Origin: Caulobacteraceae bacterium
GTDB lineage: Bacteria; Pseudomonadota; Alphaproteobacteria; Caulobacterales; Caulobacteraceae
DNA length: 14,337 nt
Assembly (NCBI GenBank): GCA_028291305.1
Contig: JAQGII010000183.1
Coordinates: 1-14,337 of the forward strand
Reading direction: 5' to 3'
This document shows, in pieces, positions 6,457-14,337 of this stretch (positions are counted from its first letter, which is position 1; each line of letters starts with the position of its first letter). The notes below the pieces were generated by a model. It was not told where the DNA came from. It made no database searches and saw nothing but the letters and a program-made list of their open reading frames with translations. Made by a program: the position numbers and the translations under genes.

Positions 6457-8641
6457 GCCCGGCCGTCCAGGGCCGGCGGCCGCGTTCGTCCTCGGTCCAG
6501 CGGTAGCGCCAGCCCGATCCCGCCCGCCACATCTCCACCGCCCCGCCCCGCGCGAAGTCCTGGCCGGTCAGCACAGTGGCCGCCGGGCAGGACTGCCCCT
6601 CCCCCAAGGGCGAACGCAGCATCAGCACCTCGGCGGAGGCGCACAGGCGCTGGAAGACGTCGGCCTTGGGCGGCTTGGTCCCGGCCCACAGGGCCAGCCT
6701 GACCGGCGCGTCCGCCTGGGGCGTGCAGCTGCGCCGGTCGCAGGCGAACAGCCGGTCGTGGTCCGGATCGGCGCCGGCCGGCATCTCGTAGCCATAGCGC
6801 CGCATCCACAGCTGGGCGGCGAACAGGCTCGCGCCCGGGCGCAGCAGCACCGGGTGGGTTCCGGCGTAGACGGCGGCGTTGGCCCCGTTGGAGGCGGCCC
6901 AGATGGTCGGCGTCGGCGGCCGCGGCCACAGGTTCACGGCCAGGGCCAGCGGCAGTCCGAGCCAGCGCAGCGGTCCGCGCCACAGGCACAGCCACAGGAC
7001 GCCGATGAAGGCGACCGGCAGGGCGATGTTGGGCGCCGAGGCGACGGTGCGCATGGCGCCGGGCGCGGCGGCCGCCATGTGGGCCAGGCCGAGCATCTGC
7101 TCGATGCCCCAACCGGCCAAGGCCAGGAGCGGCCCGCCGAGTCCGAACAGCTGCAGCACCGCGCCCAGCGCCAGGGCCGGCATGATGACGAACGAGGACA
7201 GCGGCTCCAGCAGCAGGTTGGCGACCAGGCCGTAGACCGACACCCGGTTGAAATGCTGGATGGCGAAGGGCGCGGTCGCCGAGCCGGCGACGACGCCCAC
7301 CGCGACGCCGGCGACGAGCCAGTCCTTGGCCCTCTGCAGCAGGCGCAGCGCCAGGGGCGTGTTGATCGGCCGGCGCGGGTGCGGCCAGACCTCGGCCAAG
7401 GCCACCAGGGCCGCCGTGGCGGCGTAGGACATCTGGAAGCCCGGCTCGACGACGGCTTCGGGCTGCAGCAGCAGGACGATCAGCGCCGACAGGCCCAGAC
7501 CGCGCAGGCTGATGGCCCGGCGGTCAAGCAGGATGGCGCCGAAGGCCACGGCGGCGGTCACCGCCGAACGCTGCGCCGGCGGCGGCCAGCCGGACACCAC
7601 CAGATAGATCAGCACCGCGGCGAGGCCGGCCACGGCCGCCCACTTCTTGCCGCTGACCCGCACCGCCAGCCACGGCCAGGCGGCGATCAACAGGCGCGCG
7701 GCGAAGAAGACGAAGCCGCCGACGATGGCCATGTGCACGCCGGAAATGGACAGGATGTGGGAGATGCCGGCGTTGCGCATCTCGTTGGTGCTGTCCTGGG
7801 CGATGGAATAGTCGTGGCCGGTGATCATGGCCGCGGCGATGCCGCCGGCCGGCTGGCCCATGGCGTCGATGATCCGCCGGGTCAGGCCCCAGCGCGCCCG
7901 GTTGATCTCCAGCTGCAGGGCCAGCCGCCAGGGCGGGCGCGGCAGGTCGATCACCTCGGGCGGCTTCAACGCCAGTCCCACCCCGCCGACCCCGATGAAA
8001 TAGGCGCTGCGGGCGAAGTCGAAGGCGCCGGGACTGGCGGGCGACGGCGGCGGGTTGAGCAGGGCGACGAAGCGCACGGGCGTGCCGGGCCCGACGACGC
8101 CGTCTTCCTTCACCGTCACCCGGACGCGCTTGGGAAGCTGCGCGGAGCGCAGGCCGCGGATATAGACCGGCGCCACCAGCAGCCGCGGTCCCGTGGCTCC
8201 GCGGCTGGCGACATCCACCACCCAGCCCTCCACCGTGACGCCCGCCAGCGCGGGGGCGACCGGTCCGGCCAGGTCGATGGTCTGGATCTTGGCCGCGAGC
8301 GTTCCGGCCGCGCCGAACGCGAGCATGAGCACGACCCCGGCCGCGACCGGCGCCCTGCCCCATCGCCGCAGGCCGAAGGCCGCCAGGATCAGGGTCGCCG
8401 CGATCCCCGCCAGCAGCGCCGCCAGCGGCTCGCGCGGCAGGCCGAAATAGAGGCCGCAACCGCAACCGAAGGCCACCGGCGTCCACAGCGCCCAGCGGTC
8501 GGCCTGGGCGCGCAGCTGCTCCGAAATCCAGGCTGGCGAAAACCATCGGGCGCGCGCACTAGGAGCCCCAGGCGCGCGCGTGCTAAGAGGCGCCGCCCCT
8601 TCCCACAGGATATCGATGTCCGACCGCCCCTCCGTCGTCAC
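6437..8641 (-). CDS. comEC: ComEC/Rec2-family DNA-uptake channel protein
   Basis: This large polytopic inner-membrane protein would carry single-stranded DNA into the cytoplasm during transformation. From the GTG at 8641 it has 734 residues. Two or three N-terminal helices (~55-115) are followed by a soluble beta-rich region (~130-225, DUF4131/OB-like, GVTVEGWVVDVASRG). The competence domain (~265-570) has many helices and the signature AGISHILSISGVHMAIV at ~291-307. The C-terminal ~140 residues hold the cysteine pattern CDRRSC...LCASAEVLMLRSP...SC of alphaproteobacterial ComEC proteins. They lack the HxHxDH metal motif of the metallo-beta-lactamase domain in longer ComECs. The start is uncertain: the frame is open to an ATG at 8704, with another ATG at 8677, and all candidates overlap divergent gltX. 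The conserved part seems to begin near WFSPAWISEQL (~8545), for which no ATG, GTG or TTG is well placed. Confidence 0.9.
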   Translation of the reverse strand: MTTEGRSDIDILWEGAAPLSTRAPGAPSARARWFSPAWISEQLRAQADRWALWTPVAFGCGCGLYFGLPREPLAALLAGIAATLILAAFGLRRWGRAPVAAGVVLMLAFGAAGTLAAKIQTIDLAGPVAPALAGVTVEGWVVDVASRGATGPRLLVAPVYIRGLRSAQLPKRVRVTVKEDGVVGPGTPVRFVALLNPPPSPASPGAFDFARSAYFIGVGGVGLALKPPEVIDLPRPPWRLALQLEINRARWGLTRRIIDAMGQPAGGIAAAMITGHDYSIAQDSTNEMRNAGISHILSISGVHMAIVGGFVFFAARLLIAAWPWLAVRVSGKKWAAVAGLAAVLIYLVVSGWPPPAQRSAVTAAVAFGAILLDRRAISLRGLGLSALIVLLLQPEAVVEPGFQMSYAATAALVALAEVWPHPRRPINTPLALRLLQRAKDWLVAGVAVGVVAGSATAPFAIQHFNRVSVYGLVANLLLEPLSSFVIMPALALGAVLQLFGLGGPLLALAGWGIEQMLGLAHMAAAAPGAMRTVASAPNIALPVAFIGVLWLCLWRGPLRWLGLPLALAVNLWPRPPTPTIWAASNGANAAVYAGTHPVLLRPGASLFAAQLWMRRYGYEMPAGADPDHDRLFACDRRSCTPQADAPVRLALWAGTKPPKADVFQRLCASAEVLMLRSPLGEGQSCPAATVLTGQDFARGGAVEMWRAGSGWRYRWTEDERGRRPWTAGPSDSDG

Positions 8642-10031
8642 CCGCTTTGCCCCTTCCCCCACGGGATACCTGCACATTGGAGGCGCCCGGACGGCGCTAT
8701 TCAACTGGCTTTATGCGCGCCACACCGGCGGGAGCTTCCTGATCCGGGTCGAGGACACCGACCGCGAGCGCTCCACCCCGGCGGCCGTGGACGCCATCTT
8801 CAAGGGCCTGGACTGGCTGGGCCTGACCTCGGACGCCGAGCCGGTGTTCCAGTTCTCCCGCGCCGCCCGCCACCGCGAGGCCGTGCAGCAGCTGCTGGAC
8901 ACGGGCCGCGCCTATCGCTGCCACATGACCGTCGAGGAGCTGGAGGTCGAACGGACCAAGGCCCGGGCGGAAGGCCGCGCGATCCGCTCGATCTGGCGCG
9001 ACCGTGACTCCTCGGGGTCAGCGGGGCCCTTCGTGGTCCGCTTCAAGGGACCGATGGACGGCGAGACCGTGGTCGACGACCTGGTGAAGGGGCCCGTGCG
9101 CTTCCACAACAAGGAACTGGACGACCTGGTCCTGCTGCGTTCGGACGGCGCCGCGACCTACAACCTGGCCGTGGTGGTGGACGACCACGACATGGGCGTC
9201 ACCCATGTGATCCGCGGCGACGACCACCTGAACAACGCCGCGCGCCAGTCGCTGATCTACGAAGCCCTGGACTTCGCCAAGCCCGCCTTCGCCCACATCC
9301 CCCTGATCCACGGCCCGGACGGCGCCAAGCTGTCCAAGCGCCACGGCGCCCAGGCGGTCGGCGATTTCGCGGACATGGGCTACCTGCCCGAAGCCATGCG
9401 CAACTACCTGGCCCGGCTGGGCTGGGGGCATGGCGACGACGAGATCTTCTCCGACGCCCAGGCCATTGCCTGGTTCGACGTGAAGGACGTGGGCAGCGCC
9501 CCGGCGCGGCTCGACTGGGCCAAGCTGAACCACATCAACAACCACTATATCCGCCTGGCCGACGACCATCGGCTGGCGCTGCTCACCGCCGAGGCGCACG
9601 GGCGGCTGGGGACGGCGATGGATGCGGCCAGCGTGGGCAAGCTCGAAGCCGCCATCCCGCTGGTCAAGGAAGGGACCAAGACCATTCCGGAGCTGGCCGA
9701 CCTGACCCTGTTCGTCCTGAAAACGCGCCCGCTCGCCCTGGACGCGAAAACTCAACAACTTTTGAACGACGAAACCCGCGAGCGGCTGCAGCGGTTGACC
9801 GAGCACCTCGCCGCCGCCGCGGCCTGGACTGCGCCGGCCCTGGAAGGCGAATTGAAGCAATTTGCGGCCTCGGAAGGCGTCGGACTCGGCAAATTCGGGC
9901 CCGCCCTGCGCGGAATTCTGAGCGGCGGAAGCACCGCCCCGGATTTGGCCGGCGCCCTGGCGGCCCTCGGGCGCGAGGAGTCCCTGGGGCGCTTGCAGGA
10001 TGCACTTTTCAAGGCGACAAAGACGTTATAA
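8616..10031 (+). CDS. gltX: Glutamyl-tRNA synthetase
   Basis: This class I aminoacyl-tRNA synthetase of 471 residues attaches glutamate to tRNA. The HIGH-type motif lies in [23 protein letters not shown] at ~8-30 (HIGG at 20-23), and the KMSKS-type motif is KLSKRHG at 238-244. Further conserved parts are [12 protein letters not shown] (~41-52), RGDDHLNN (~200-207) and the anticodon-binding helical C-terminal domain (~320-471). The bacterial GluRS length rules out the short GluQ-RS paralogue, which lacks the anticodon domain. The frame opens 12 codons upstream, but the ATG at 8616 has AGGA (8607-8610) 5 bases ahead and gives the usual N-terminus. Many Alphaproteobacteria use a non-discriminating GluRS with the GatCAB amidotransferase; specificity cannot be read from sequence alone. 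The 5' end overlaps antisense with comEC. gltA follows after 67 bases. Confidence 0.96.
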   Translation: MSDRPSVVTRFAPSPTGYLHIGGARTALFNWLYARHTGGSFLIRVEDTDRERSTPAAVDAIFKGLDWLGLTSDAEPVFQFSRAARHREAVQQLLDTGRAYRCHMTVEELEVERTKARAEGRAIRSIWRDRDSSGSAGPFVVRFKGPMDGETVVDDLVKGPVRFHNKELDDLVLLRSDGAATYNLAVVVDDHDMGVTHVIRGDDHLNNAARQSLIYEALDFAKPAFAHIPLIHGPDGAKLSKRHGAQAVGDFADMGYLPEAMRNYLARLGWGHGDDEIFSDAQAIAWFDVKDVGSAPARLDWAKLNHINNHYIRLADDHRLALLTAEAHGRLGTAMDAASVGKLEAAIPLVKEGTKTIPELADLTLFVLKTRPLALDAKTQQLLNDETRERLQRLTEHLAAAAAWTAPALEGELKQFAASEGVGLGKFGPALRGILSGGSTAPDLAGALAALGREESLGRLQDALFKATKTL

Positions 10032-10049
10032 CGCATTGCAGCATTGCCG

Positions 10050-10066
10050 TGCGGCCTCAAGCCGCA
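10050..10066 (+). other. Small hairpin between gltX and gltA
   Basis: TGCGGC (10050-10055) and GCCGCA (10061-10066) pair over 6 bp around the loop CTCAA. It lies 18 bases after the gltX stop and 32 bases before the gltA ATG. No T-run follows, so it is not a standard terminator. It might be a weak attenuating or RNA-stabilising structure in a gltX-gltA transcript, or chance in GC-rich DNA. Confidence 0.3.
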
Positions 10067-10098
10067 TCGACGTCGCTCTCGTGGGTAAGGGCTTGGGA

Positions 10099-11397
10099 AT
10101 GGACAAGATGACTGACACGGGCTTTGCCACCTTGCAGTTCGGTGAGAAATCGCTGCAGCTCCCGATACTGAAGGGCACCGTCGGACCCGACGTCATCGAC
10201 GTTCGCAAGCTCTATGCAGAATCCGACGCCTTCACCTTCGACCCCGGCTTCACCTCCACCGCCAGCTGCCAGAGCGCCCTGACCTTCATCGACGGCGACG
10301 CCGGCGTCCTGCTGCACCGCGGCTATCCGATCGACGAGCTGGCCGAGCGGTCCAACTTCCTGGAAGTCTGCTACCTGCTGCTGAACGGCGAACTGCCCAA
10401 CGCCGCCGACTTCACGCAGTTCGAGCGCAACATCACCCTGCACACGATGTTGCACGACCAGTTCGACCGCTTCTTCCAGGGCTTCCGCCGTGACGCCCAC
10501 CCCATGGCCATCCTGACCGGCACGGTCGGCGCCCTGTCGGCCTTCTACCATGACTCCCTGGACACCTCGGACGAGCGCCAGCGGATGATCTCGGCCCATC
10601 GCCTGATCGCCAAGATCCCGACCATCGCCGCCCGCGCCTACAAATATTCCATCGGCCAGCCGTTCGTCAGCCCGCGCAACGACCTGGGCTACGCCGAGAA
10701 TTTCCTGCGCATGTGCTTCGCCGTGCCGGCCGAGGACTGGAAGCCCAATCCCGTCCTGTCCAAGGCGATGGACAAGATCTTCATCCTGCACGCCGACCAC
10801 GAGCAGAACGCCTCCACGTCCACGGTGCGCATGGCCGGCTCGACCGGGGCCAACCCGTTCGCCTGTATCGCCGCGGGCATCGCCGCCCTGTGGGGACCGG
10901 CGCACGGCGGCGCCAACGAAGAAGCGCTGAACATGCTGCGCGAAATCGGCTCGGTCGAGCGCATCCCCGAGTTCATCCAGGGGGTGAAGGACCGCAAGTA
11001 CAAGCTGATGGGCTTCGGTCACCGCGTGTACAAGAACTACGACCCCCGCGCCAAGGTGATGCAGGCCACCTGCCATGAGGTGCTCGACGCGGTCGGCGAT
11101 TCCAACGACCCGCTGCTGCAGGTGGCGCTGGAACTGGAGCGTATCGCGCTGCACGACGACTATTTCGTCAGCCGCAAGCTGTATCCGAACATCGACTTCT
11201 ATTCGGGCATCACCCTGAACGCGATGGGCTTCCCCGCCGAGATGTTCACCGTGCTGTTCGCCCTGGCGCGCACCGTGGGATGGGTGTCGCAGTGGAAGGA
11301 AATGATCGAAGACCCGCAGCAGAAGATCAACCGCCCGCGCCAGCTCTACACCGGGCCGGACAAGCGCCCCTACGTGCCGCTCGAAAAGCGCGGCTGA
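10099..11397 (+). CDS. gltA: Citrate synthase (type II, hexameric)
   Basis: This enzyme condenses acetyl-CoA with oxaloacetate to citrate, the entry step of the TCA cycle. It has 432 residues from the ATG at 10099. The N-terminal beta region (~8-60, [22 protein letters not shown]) marks the larger NADH-sensitive or hexameric Gram-negative type. Catalytic residues by alignment to the E. coli enzyme are His269 in [11 protein letters not shown], His308 in [16 protein letters not shown] and Asp366 in YPNIDFYSG. The signature [14 protein letters not shown] and the C-terminal RPRQLYTG are present. The frame is open to 10000, inside gltX, but AAGG (10087-10090) with an 8-base spacer favours 10099. 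A second ATG at 10108 also has a GGGA 9 bases before it and would give 429 residues. A strong terminator follows. The gltX-gltA pairing suggests co-transcription or an internal promoter. Confidence 0.96.
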   Translation: MDKMTDTGFATLQFGEKSLQLPILKGTVGPDVIDVRKLYAESDAFTFDPGFTSTASCQSALTFIDGDAGVLLHRGYPIDELAERSNFLEVCYLLLNGELPNAADFTQFERNITLHTMLHDQFDRFFQGFRRDAHPMAILTGTVGALSAFYHDSLDTSDERQRMISAHRLIAKIPTIAARAYKYSIGQPFVSPRNDLGYAENFLRMCFAVPAEDWKPNPVLSKAMDKIFILHADHEQNASTSTVRMAGSTGANPFACIAAGIAALWGPAHGGANEEALNMLREIGSVERIPEFIQGVKDRKYKLMGFGHRVYKNYDPRAKVMQATCHEVLDAVGDSNDPLLQVALELERIALHDDYFVSRKLYPNIDFYSGITLNAMGFPAEMFTVLFALARTVGWVSQWKEMIEDPQQKINRPRQLYTGPDKRPYVPLEKRG

Positions 11398-11430
11398 TCG
11401 GAGCCCGCGCGCGGGCTGGGCAGGATGAAG

Positions 11431-11457
11431 GGGACCGCTCTGTGCGGTCCCTTTTTT
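11431..11457 (+). terminator. Intrinsic terminator of gltA
   Basis: A perfect 8-bp stem, GGGACCGC (11431-11438) with GCGGTCCC (11444-11451), has a 5-base loop TCTGT and is followed directly by six T residues (11452-11457). It lies 34 bases after the gltA stop. On the reverse strand no T-run follows the stem, so it works for gltA only and not for lpxB, which ends 9 bases beyond it. A 16-base self-complementary GC block (11402-11417) sits just after the gltA stop and may fold too. Confidence 0.92.
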
Positions 11458-11465
11458 CTTTGGGC

Positions 11466-12656
11466 TTAGGGCTTGCGCCCTTCCAGGATCGCGATCACCG
11501 CGTCGGCCGCCCGCTCCGAGGGATCGGGTCCGTCCCTCGGCCCCAGCCTGTCCAGGGCCGCGCGCTGGTCGGCGACCTGCCGGGCGCGCAAGGCCGGATC
11601 GTCCAGCCGCTCGGCCAGGACCTGGGCCAGCAACGGCCCGGTGCAGCGGTCCTGGATCATCTCGGGCGCGATGAAGCGGCCGGCGGCGATGTTGAGCAGG
11701 CAGACATAGGGCGTGCGGATCACCAGCTTGACCAGGGCGTGGGTCAGCCTGCCCAGGCGGTAGGCCACCACCATCGGGCAGTCGGCCAGGGCCAGCTCCG
11801 TGGTGACGGTGCCGCTGCAGGCCAGGGCCACCGTGGCGCCGCGCATGGCGTCGAGCCGCGCGGCCTCCCCCTCGATCAGATAGGGCTTCACCGGCCAGGC
11901 TTCCGCCGCGGCGCGCGCTTCGGCGTCGACCGATTCCGCCAGGGCCAGTACCACATGCAGGCCGGGGCGGCTGGCCTTCAGCAGGCCGGCCGCTTCGCCG
12001 AAGGGGCCCATCAGGCGGGCGATCTCCGAGCGCCGGCTGCCCGGCAGGACCAGCAGGATCGGGTCGTCCGGTGCGGCCCCGATCGTCTCGCGCAGCCAGT
12101 GCGGGTCGGACCTGCTGAAGTCCTTGCTGAGGGTCGGATTGCCCACCGGGGTGACCGGCAGCCCGTACTTCTCGAACCAGGGCGCGTCGAACGCCAGGAT
12201 CGACAGCAGGTGGTCGACCGTGCGGGCCAGGGTCCTGGCCCGGCCGGGCCGCGACGCCCAGACCTGGGGCCCGACGTATTTGATCAGCTTCAGCTTGGGG
12301 TCGCGGCGGCGCAGGCGCTGCGCCACGCGCAGGGTGAAGCCCCAGCTGTCGATCAGCACCACGGCGTCCGGCTTCTCGCGGGCGGCCAGGGCGGCGGTCT
12401 CGTCGGCGCGGGCCACGACCGTGCGATAGGCCCGGATGCCCTCGATCCAGCCGAAGATGGACAGTTCGGCGATGTCGAACGGGCTGTCCAGGCCGCCGGC
12501 GATCATCTGCGGTCCGCCCACGCCCACGAAGCGCACGCCCTCGCCCATCCGGCGGCGCAGCGCGGCCATCAGGCCGGCGCCCAGGGCGTCGCCCGAGGGT
12601 TCCGCGGCCACCAGCATGATGCAGGCCGCCTTCCTCGTTCCCGTCTGGCCGGTCAT
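11466..12656 (-). CDS. lpxB: Lipid-A-disaccharide synthase
   Basis: This peripheral inner-membrane glycosyltransferase (GT19) joins UDP-2,3-diacylglucosamine to lipid X, forming the lipid A disaccharide phosphate. It has 396 residues, near the family norm. Conserved parts are MLVAAEPSGDALGAGLM at ~14-30, SIFGWIEGI, the VLIDSWGFTLR motif (~100-110), YVGPQVWASRPGRA (~126-139), VGNPTLSKDF, LPGSRRSEIARL (nucleotide-binding domain, ~204-215), and ACSGTVTTELAL followed by NIAAGRFIAPEMIQ near the C-terminus. The ATG overlaps the lpxI stop in an ATGA, which supports this start over the internal Met14 and implies translational coupling. It is the last gene of the visible lpx operon and faces gltA tail to tail. 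The hybrid AGDP/DSW motifs leave little doubt about the assignment. Confidence 0.97.
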   Translation of the reverse strand: MTGQTGTRKAACIMLVAAEPSGDALGAGLMAALRRRMGEGVRFVGVGGPQMIAGGLDSPFDIAELSIFGWIEGIRAYRTVVARADETAALAAREKPDAVVLIDSWGFTLRVAQRLRRRDPKLKLIKYVGPQVWASRPGRARTLARTVDHLLSILAFDAPWFEKYGLPVTPVGNPTLSKDFSRSDPHWLRETIGAAPDDPILLVLPGSRRSEIARLMGPFGEAAGLLKASRPGLHVVLALAESVDAEARAAAEAWPVKPYLIEGEAARLDAMRGATVALACSGTVTTELALADCPMVVAYRLGRLTHALVKLVIRTPYVCLLNIAAGRFIAPEMIQDRCTGPLLAQVLAERLDDPALRARQVADQRAALDRLGPRDGPDPSERAADAVIAILEGRKP

Positions 12657-13522
12657 AGCCCCGCCTGTGACAGCTCGATGGGCGCGAATTCATCCGGCGC
12701 CAGGCCATAGACGAACAGGCCCAGGCTGTCGGCCGCCGCGGCCACCGCCGCGCGGTCCAGCACCAGCACCTTGCCCGCCTCGCCCACCACGCCTCTGAGG
12801 CCGGCGCGCGCCGCCCCCTGGATGGTGGCGACGCCGATGGCCGGCAGGTCGACCCGCTGCTCCTGGATCGGCTTGGGACGTTTTGCCAGGACGCCCTTTG
12901 GGCTCGCGGGCTGGCCGCGCAGCGCCGGGGGCAGGCCCGCGCAGCGCGCCAGCATGGCGTCCGTGCCCTCCTGGGCCTCGACCGCCAGGACCAGGCCCTG
13001 GCAGACCACGGCGCCCTGGCCGATGTCCATGCGGCCGATCTCCCCGGCTACCAGGAACGCCTTGTGGATGTCGGCCATGTCCTCGGCGGTCGGTGCGACG
13101 CGGCCCAGCGGACCGGACGGCAGGGTCAGGCCCGCCGCCACCTCATGCGCGCCCTCGATGGCGAAGCCTTCGCTTTCGAATTCGGAGAGCAGGAACCGCA
13201 ACAGCGCGTCATCGCCCTTGCGCCCGGCGGCGATGGCGCCCGGCAGCATCTTCAGCCCGCGCAGGTCCGGCTTGAGCGCCGCGAAATCCGGCCGCTGGAC
13301 CAGGCCGGCCAGGCAGACCGCCTCGACCCCGGCTTTCTTGAGCGTGCTGAACATCTTGCCGATCTCGGCGATACCGATGTCGGCGCCCTCGAATTCCTGC
13401 AGCGGCGGGTCGGCGATCCCCTTCAGCCGCACCACGAACAGCGGCCGGCCCACGGCGCGGCACTGCTTCGCCAGGGTGATGGGAAGCTCCCCGCCGCCGG
13501 CCATCAGCCCCAGCTTGCGCAT
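12653..13522 (-). CDS. lpxI: UDP-2,3-diacylglucosamine pyrophosphatase, LpxI type
   Basis: This enzyme cleaves UDP-2,3-diacylglucosamine to lipid X and UMP, supplying one of the two substrates of LpxB. It belongs to the LpxI family (formerly DUF1009), first worked out in Caulobacter crescentus, and is unrelated to the LpxH metallophosphatase. It has 289 residues. The N-terminal domain starts MRKLGLMAGGGELPITLA, typical of the family, with LKGIADPPLQEF and IGKMFSTLKKAGV next. The C-terminal catalytic domain (~140-280) has GRVAPTAEDMADI, GQGAVVCQGLVLAVE, EGTDAML and QRVDLPAIGVATI. Asp225, in RVDLP, falls at the same number as the catalytically important Asp225 that I recall for the Caulobacter enzyme. 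It lies 7 bases after lpxA and overlaps lpxB by 4 bases. The ATG at 13522 gives the normal N-terminus. Confidence 0.96.
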   Translation of the reverse strand: MRKLGLMAGGGELPITLAKQCRAVGRPLFVVRLKGIADPPLQEFEGADIGIAEIGKMFSTLKKAGVEAVCLAGLVQRPDFAALKPDLRGLKMLPGAIAAGRKGDDALLRFLLSEFESEGFAIEGAHEVAAGLTLPSGPLGRVAPTAEDMADIHKAFLVAGEIGRMDIGQGAVVCQGLVLAVEAQEGTDAMLARCAGLPPALRGQPASPKGVLAKRPKPIQEQRVDLPAIGVATIQGAARAGLRGVVGEAGKVLVLDRAAVAAAADSLGLFVYGLAPDEFAPIELSQAGL

Positions 13523-13529
13523 CGAGGAC

Positions 13530-14321
13530 CTAGTCCAGACCCGGCAGGCAGAGCGGCCGGGTGGCGTCGGCCTGGATGAAGCTGACGATCTCCATCACCT
13601 CGGGCGAGGAGGCGTAGGTCTCCGCCACGTCCGCCAGACGCTCCTGGAACGTGCCTTCGTCGGCGAACAGCAGACGGTAGGCGGCGCGCAGCTGGTTGAC
13701 CGTTTCGCGCGTGAAACCACGGCGGCGCAGGCCCACCAGGTTGAGGCCCTCGAGATGGGCGTGGTTGCCCCACACCGAGCCGTAGGGAATCACGTCCTTG
13801 GTGACCGCGGCCAGGCCGCCGATGAAGCTGTAGCGGCCGATGCGGGTGAACTGGTGCACGGCGGACAGACCGCCGAGGAACACGAAGTCCGCGACCGTCA
13901 CGTGGCCGCCGATGGCCACGCCGTTGGCCAGGATGGCGTTGTCGCCGACCACGCAGTCATGGGCCACGTGCGAGCCGGCCATGAACAGGCCGTTGGAGCC
14001 GACCACGGTGACCCCGCGCCCGCCGACGGTGCCCGTATGCATGGTCACGTGCTCGCGGATGATGTTGTTGGCGCCCACCGTCAGCCGGGTCAGCTCGCCC
14101 TTGTGGGCGCTGTGCTGGGGCGGACCGCCCAGGTTGGCGAACGGGTGCACGACGCACTTCTCGCCGAGCTCGGTCTGGCCTTCGACGACCACGTGGGACA
14201 GCAGCCGCACGCCGTCGCCCAGCGTCACGTTCGCGCCGACCAGGCAGTAGGGCCCGATCTCGACATCGGCGCCGAGCTTGGCTCCATCTTCGACGATGGC
14301 GGTTGGATGCAGCTTAGGCAC
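13530..14321 (-). CDS. lpxA: UDP-N-acetylglucosamine O-acyltransferase
   Basis: This trimeric left-handed beta-helix enzyme moves a hydroxyacyl chain from acyl carrier protein to the 3-OH of UDP-GlcNAc, the first step of lipid A synthesis. It has 263 residues. The N-terminus [22 protein letters not shown] opens the hexapeptide repeats (~5-185). The catalytic base is His121 in [12 protein letters not shown], equal to E. coli His125. [13 protein letters not shown] and [20 protein letters not shown] follow, then the helical C-terminal domain. The start codon is GTG (14319-14321), overlapping by 8 bases the end of the upstream gene, with no clear Shine-Dalgarno site. Translation is thus probably coupled. 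The stop is TAG at 13530-13532, 7 bases before lpxI. Confidence 0.97.
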   Translation of the reverse strand: MPKLHPTAIVEDGAKLGADVEIGPYCLVGANVTLGDGVRLLSHVVVEGQTELGEKCVVHPFANLGGPPQHSAHKGELTRLTVGANNIIREHVTMHTGTVGGRGVTVVGSNGLFMAGSHVAHDCVVGDNAILANGVAIGGHVTVADFVFLGGLSAVHQFTRIGRYSFIGGLAAVTKDVIPYGSVWGNHAHLEGLNLVGLRRRGFTRETVNQLRAAYRLLFADEGTFQERLADVAETYASSPEVMEIVSFIQADATRPLCLPGLD

Positions 14322-14337
14322 GGGGCGTATCGACCAC
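14314..14337 (-). CDS. C-terminal tail of upstream gene, probably fabZ (partial)
   Basis: The last 24 bases on the reverse strand read in one frame as VVDTPRA followed by TAA (14314-14316). This overlaps the lpxA GTG start by 8 bases. FabZ proteins (3-hydroxyacyl-ACP dehydratase) often end in a short MVV- or MIV-type tail, and fabZ sits just before lpxA in many Proteobacteria, including Caulobacter. Seven codons cannot prove identity; the call rests mostly on gene order. Confidence 0.45.
   Translation of the reverse strand: MVDTPRA

Noticed and set aside
7524..8546. Reverse-strand open frame of 340 codons with an ATG near the conserved start of ComEC
   Set aside because: It is in a different frame from the ComEC motifs and its translation is Arg/Gly/Pro-rich; the nearby ATG cannot serve comEC.
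6758..9007. Forward-strand open frame of 749 codons opposite comEC
   Set aside because: Low-complexity Gly/Arg/Gln/His-rich translation with no domain; it is the antisense shadow of comEC and the out-of-frame start of gltX in GC-rich DNA.
9740..9775. Locally AT-richer codons near the 3' end of gltX as an internal gltA promoter or transferred segment
   Set aside because: No convincing -35/-10 pair, and the encoded residues fit the normal GluRS C-terminal domain.
10057..12708. Reverse-strand open frame of 883 codons across gltA and lpxB
   Set aside because: Runs antisense to gltA and out of frame through lpxB; the sequence is repetitive Arg/Gly/Pro with no recognisable domain.
1..14337. CRISPR arrays, tRNA or rRNA genes, insertion sequences, phage genes, toxin-antitoxin pairs
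   Set aside because: None seen: no regularly spaced repeats, no transposase or integrase motifs, and no cloverleaf or rRNA-like sequence on either strand.

Overview
The window is a GC-rich stretch of alphaproteobacterial chromosome, most likely from Caulobacteraceae (Caulobacter/Phenylobacterium-like). Four things point there: the gene content and order (trpE, trpGDC-lexA, comEC, gltX, gltA, and an lpx operon using LpxI); a LexA operator of the alphaproteobacterial GTTC-N7-GTTC type; a Caulobacter-like sigma-70 promoter upstream of lexA; and an interspersed palindromic repeat of a kind seen in alphaproteobacterial intergenic regions. The genus is an inference. The window is almost fully coding, and no stretch longer than about 210 bases lacks a gene.

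Region 1 (1-5041) is tryptophan biosynthesis. The 3' end of trpE is followed, on the opposite strand, by a CHASE3 hybrid sensor histidine kinase, a tandem pair of palindromic repeats and a small one-helix membrane protein. Then comes a tight forward operon, trpG-trpD-trpC; trpD and trpC overlap by a GTGA. The kinase and the small gene therefore split the anthranilate synthase large subunit gene from the rest of the pathway.

Region 2 (5042-8641) holds lexA, with an SOS box lying over its own promoter; a small secreted six-cysteine protein of unknown function, possibly resembling lysozyme inhibitors; and, convergent to it, comEC/rec2, a DNA-uptake channel protein. The comEC 5' end overlaps the divergent gltX start.

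Region 3 (8616-11457) carries gltX (glutamyl-tRNA synthetase) and gltA (citrate synthase) on the forward strand. A strong intrinsic terminator closes it.

Region 4 (11466-14337), on the reverse strand, is the lipid A operon. In transcription order it contains the last codons of an upstream gene (probably fabZ), then lpxA, lpxI and lpxB, tightly packed or overlapping. These carry out the first acyl transfer, the UDP-diacylglucosamine hydrolysis and the disaccharide synthesis.

Most of the window is conserved housekeeping sequence. I found no convincing new multi-gene system. The points most worth a second look are the palindromic repeat pair between the kinase and the small membrane gene, the secreted six-cysteine protein, the overlapped comEC/gltX start region, and the SOS box placed on the lexA promoter.
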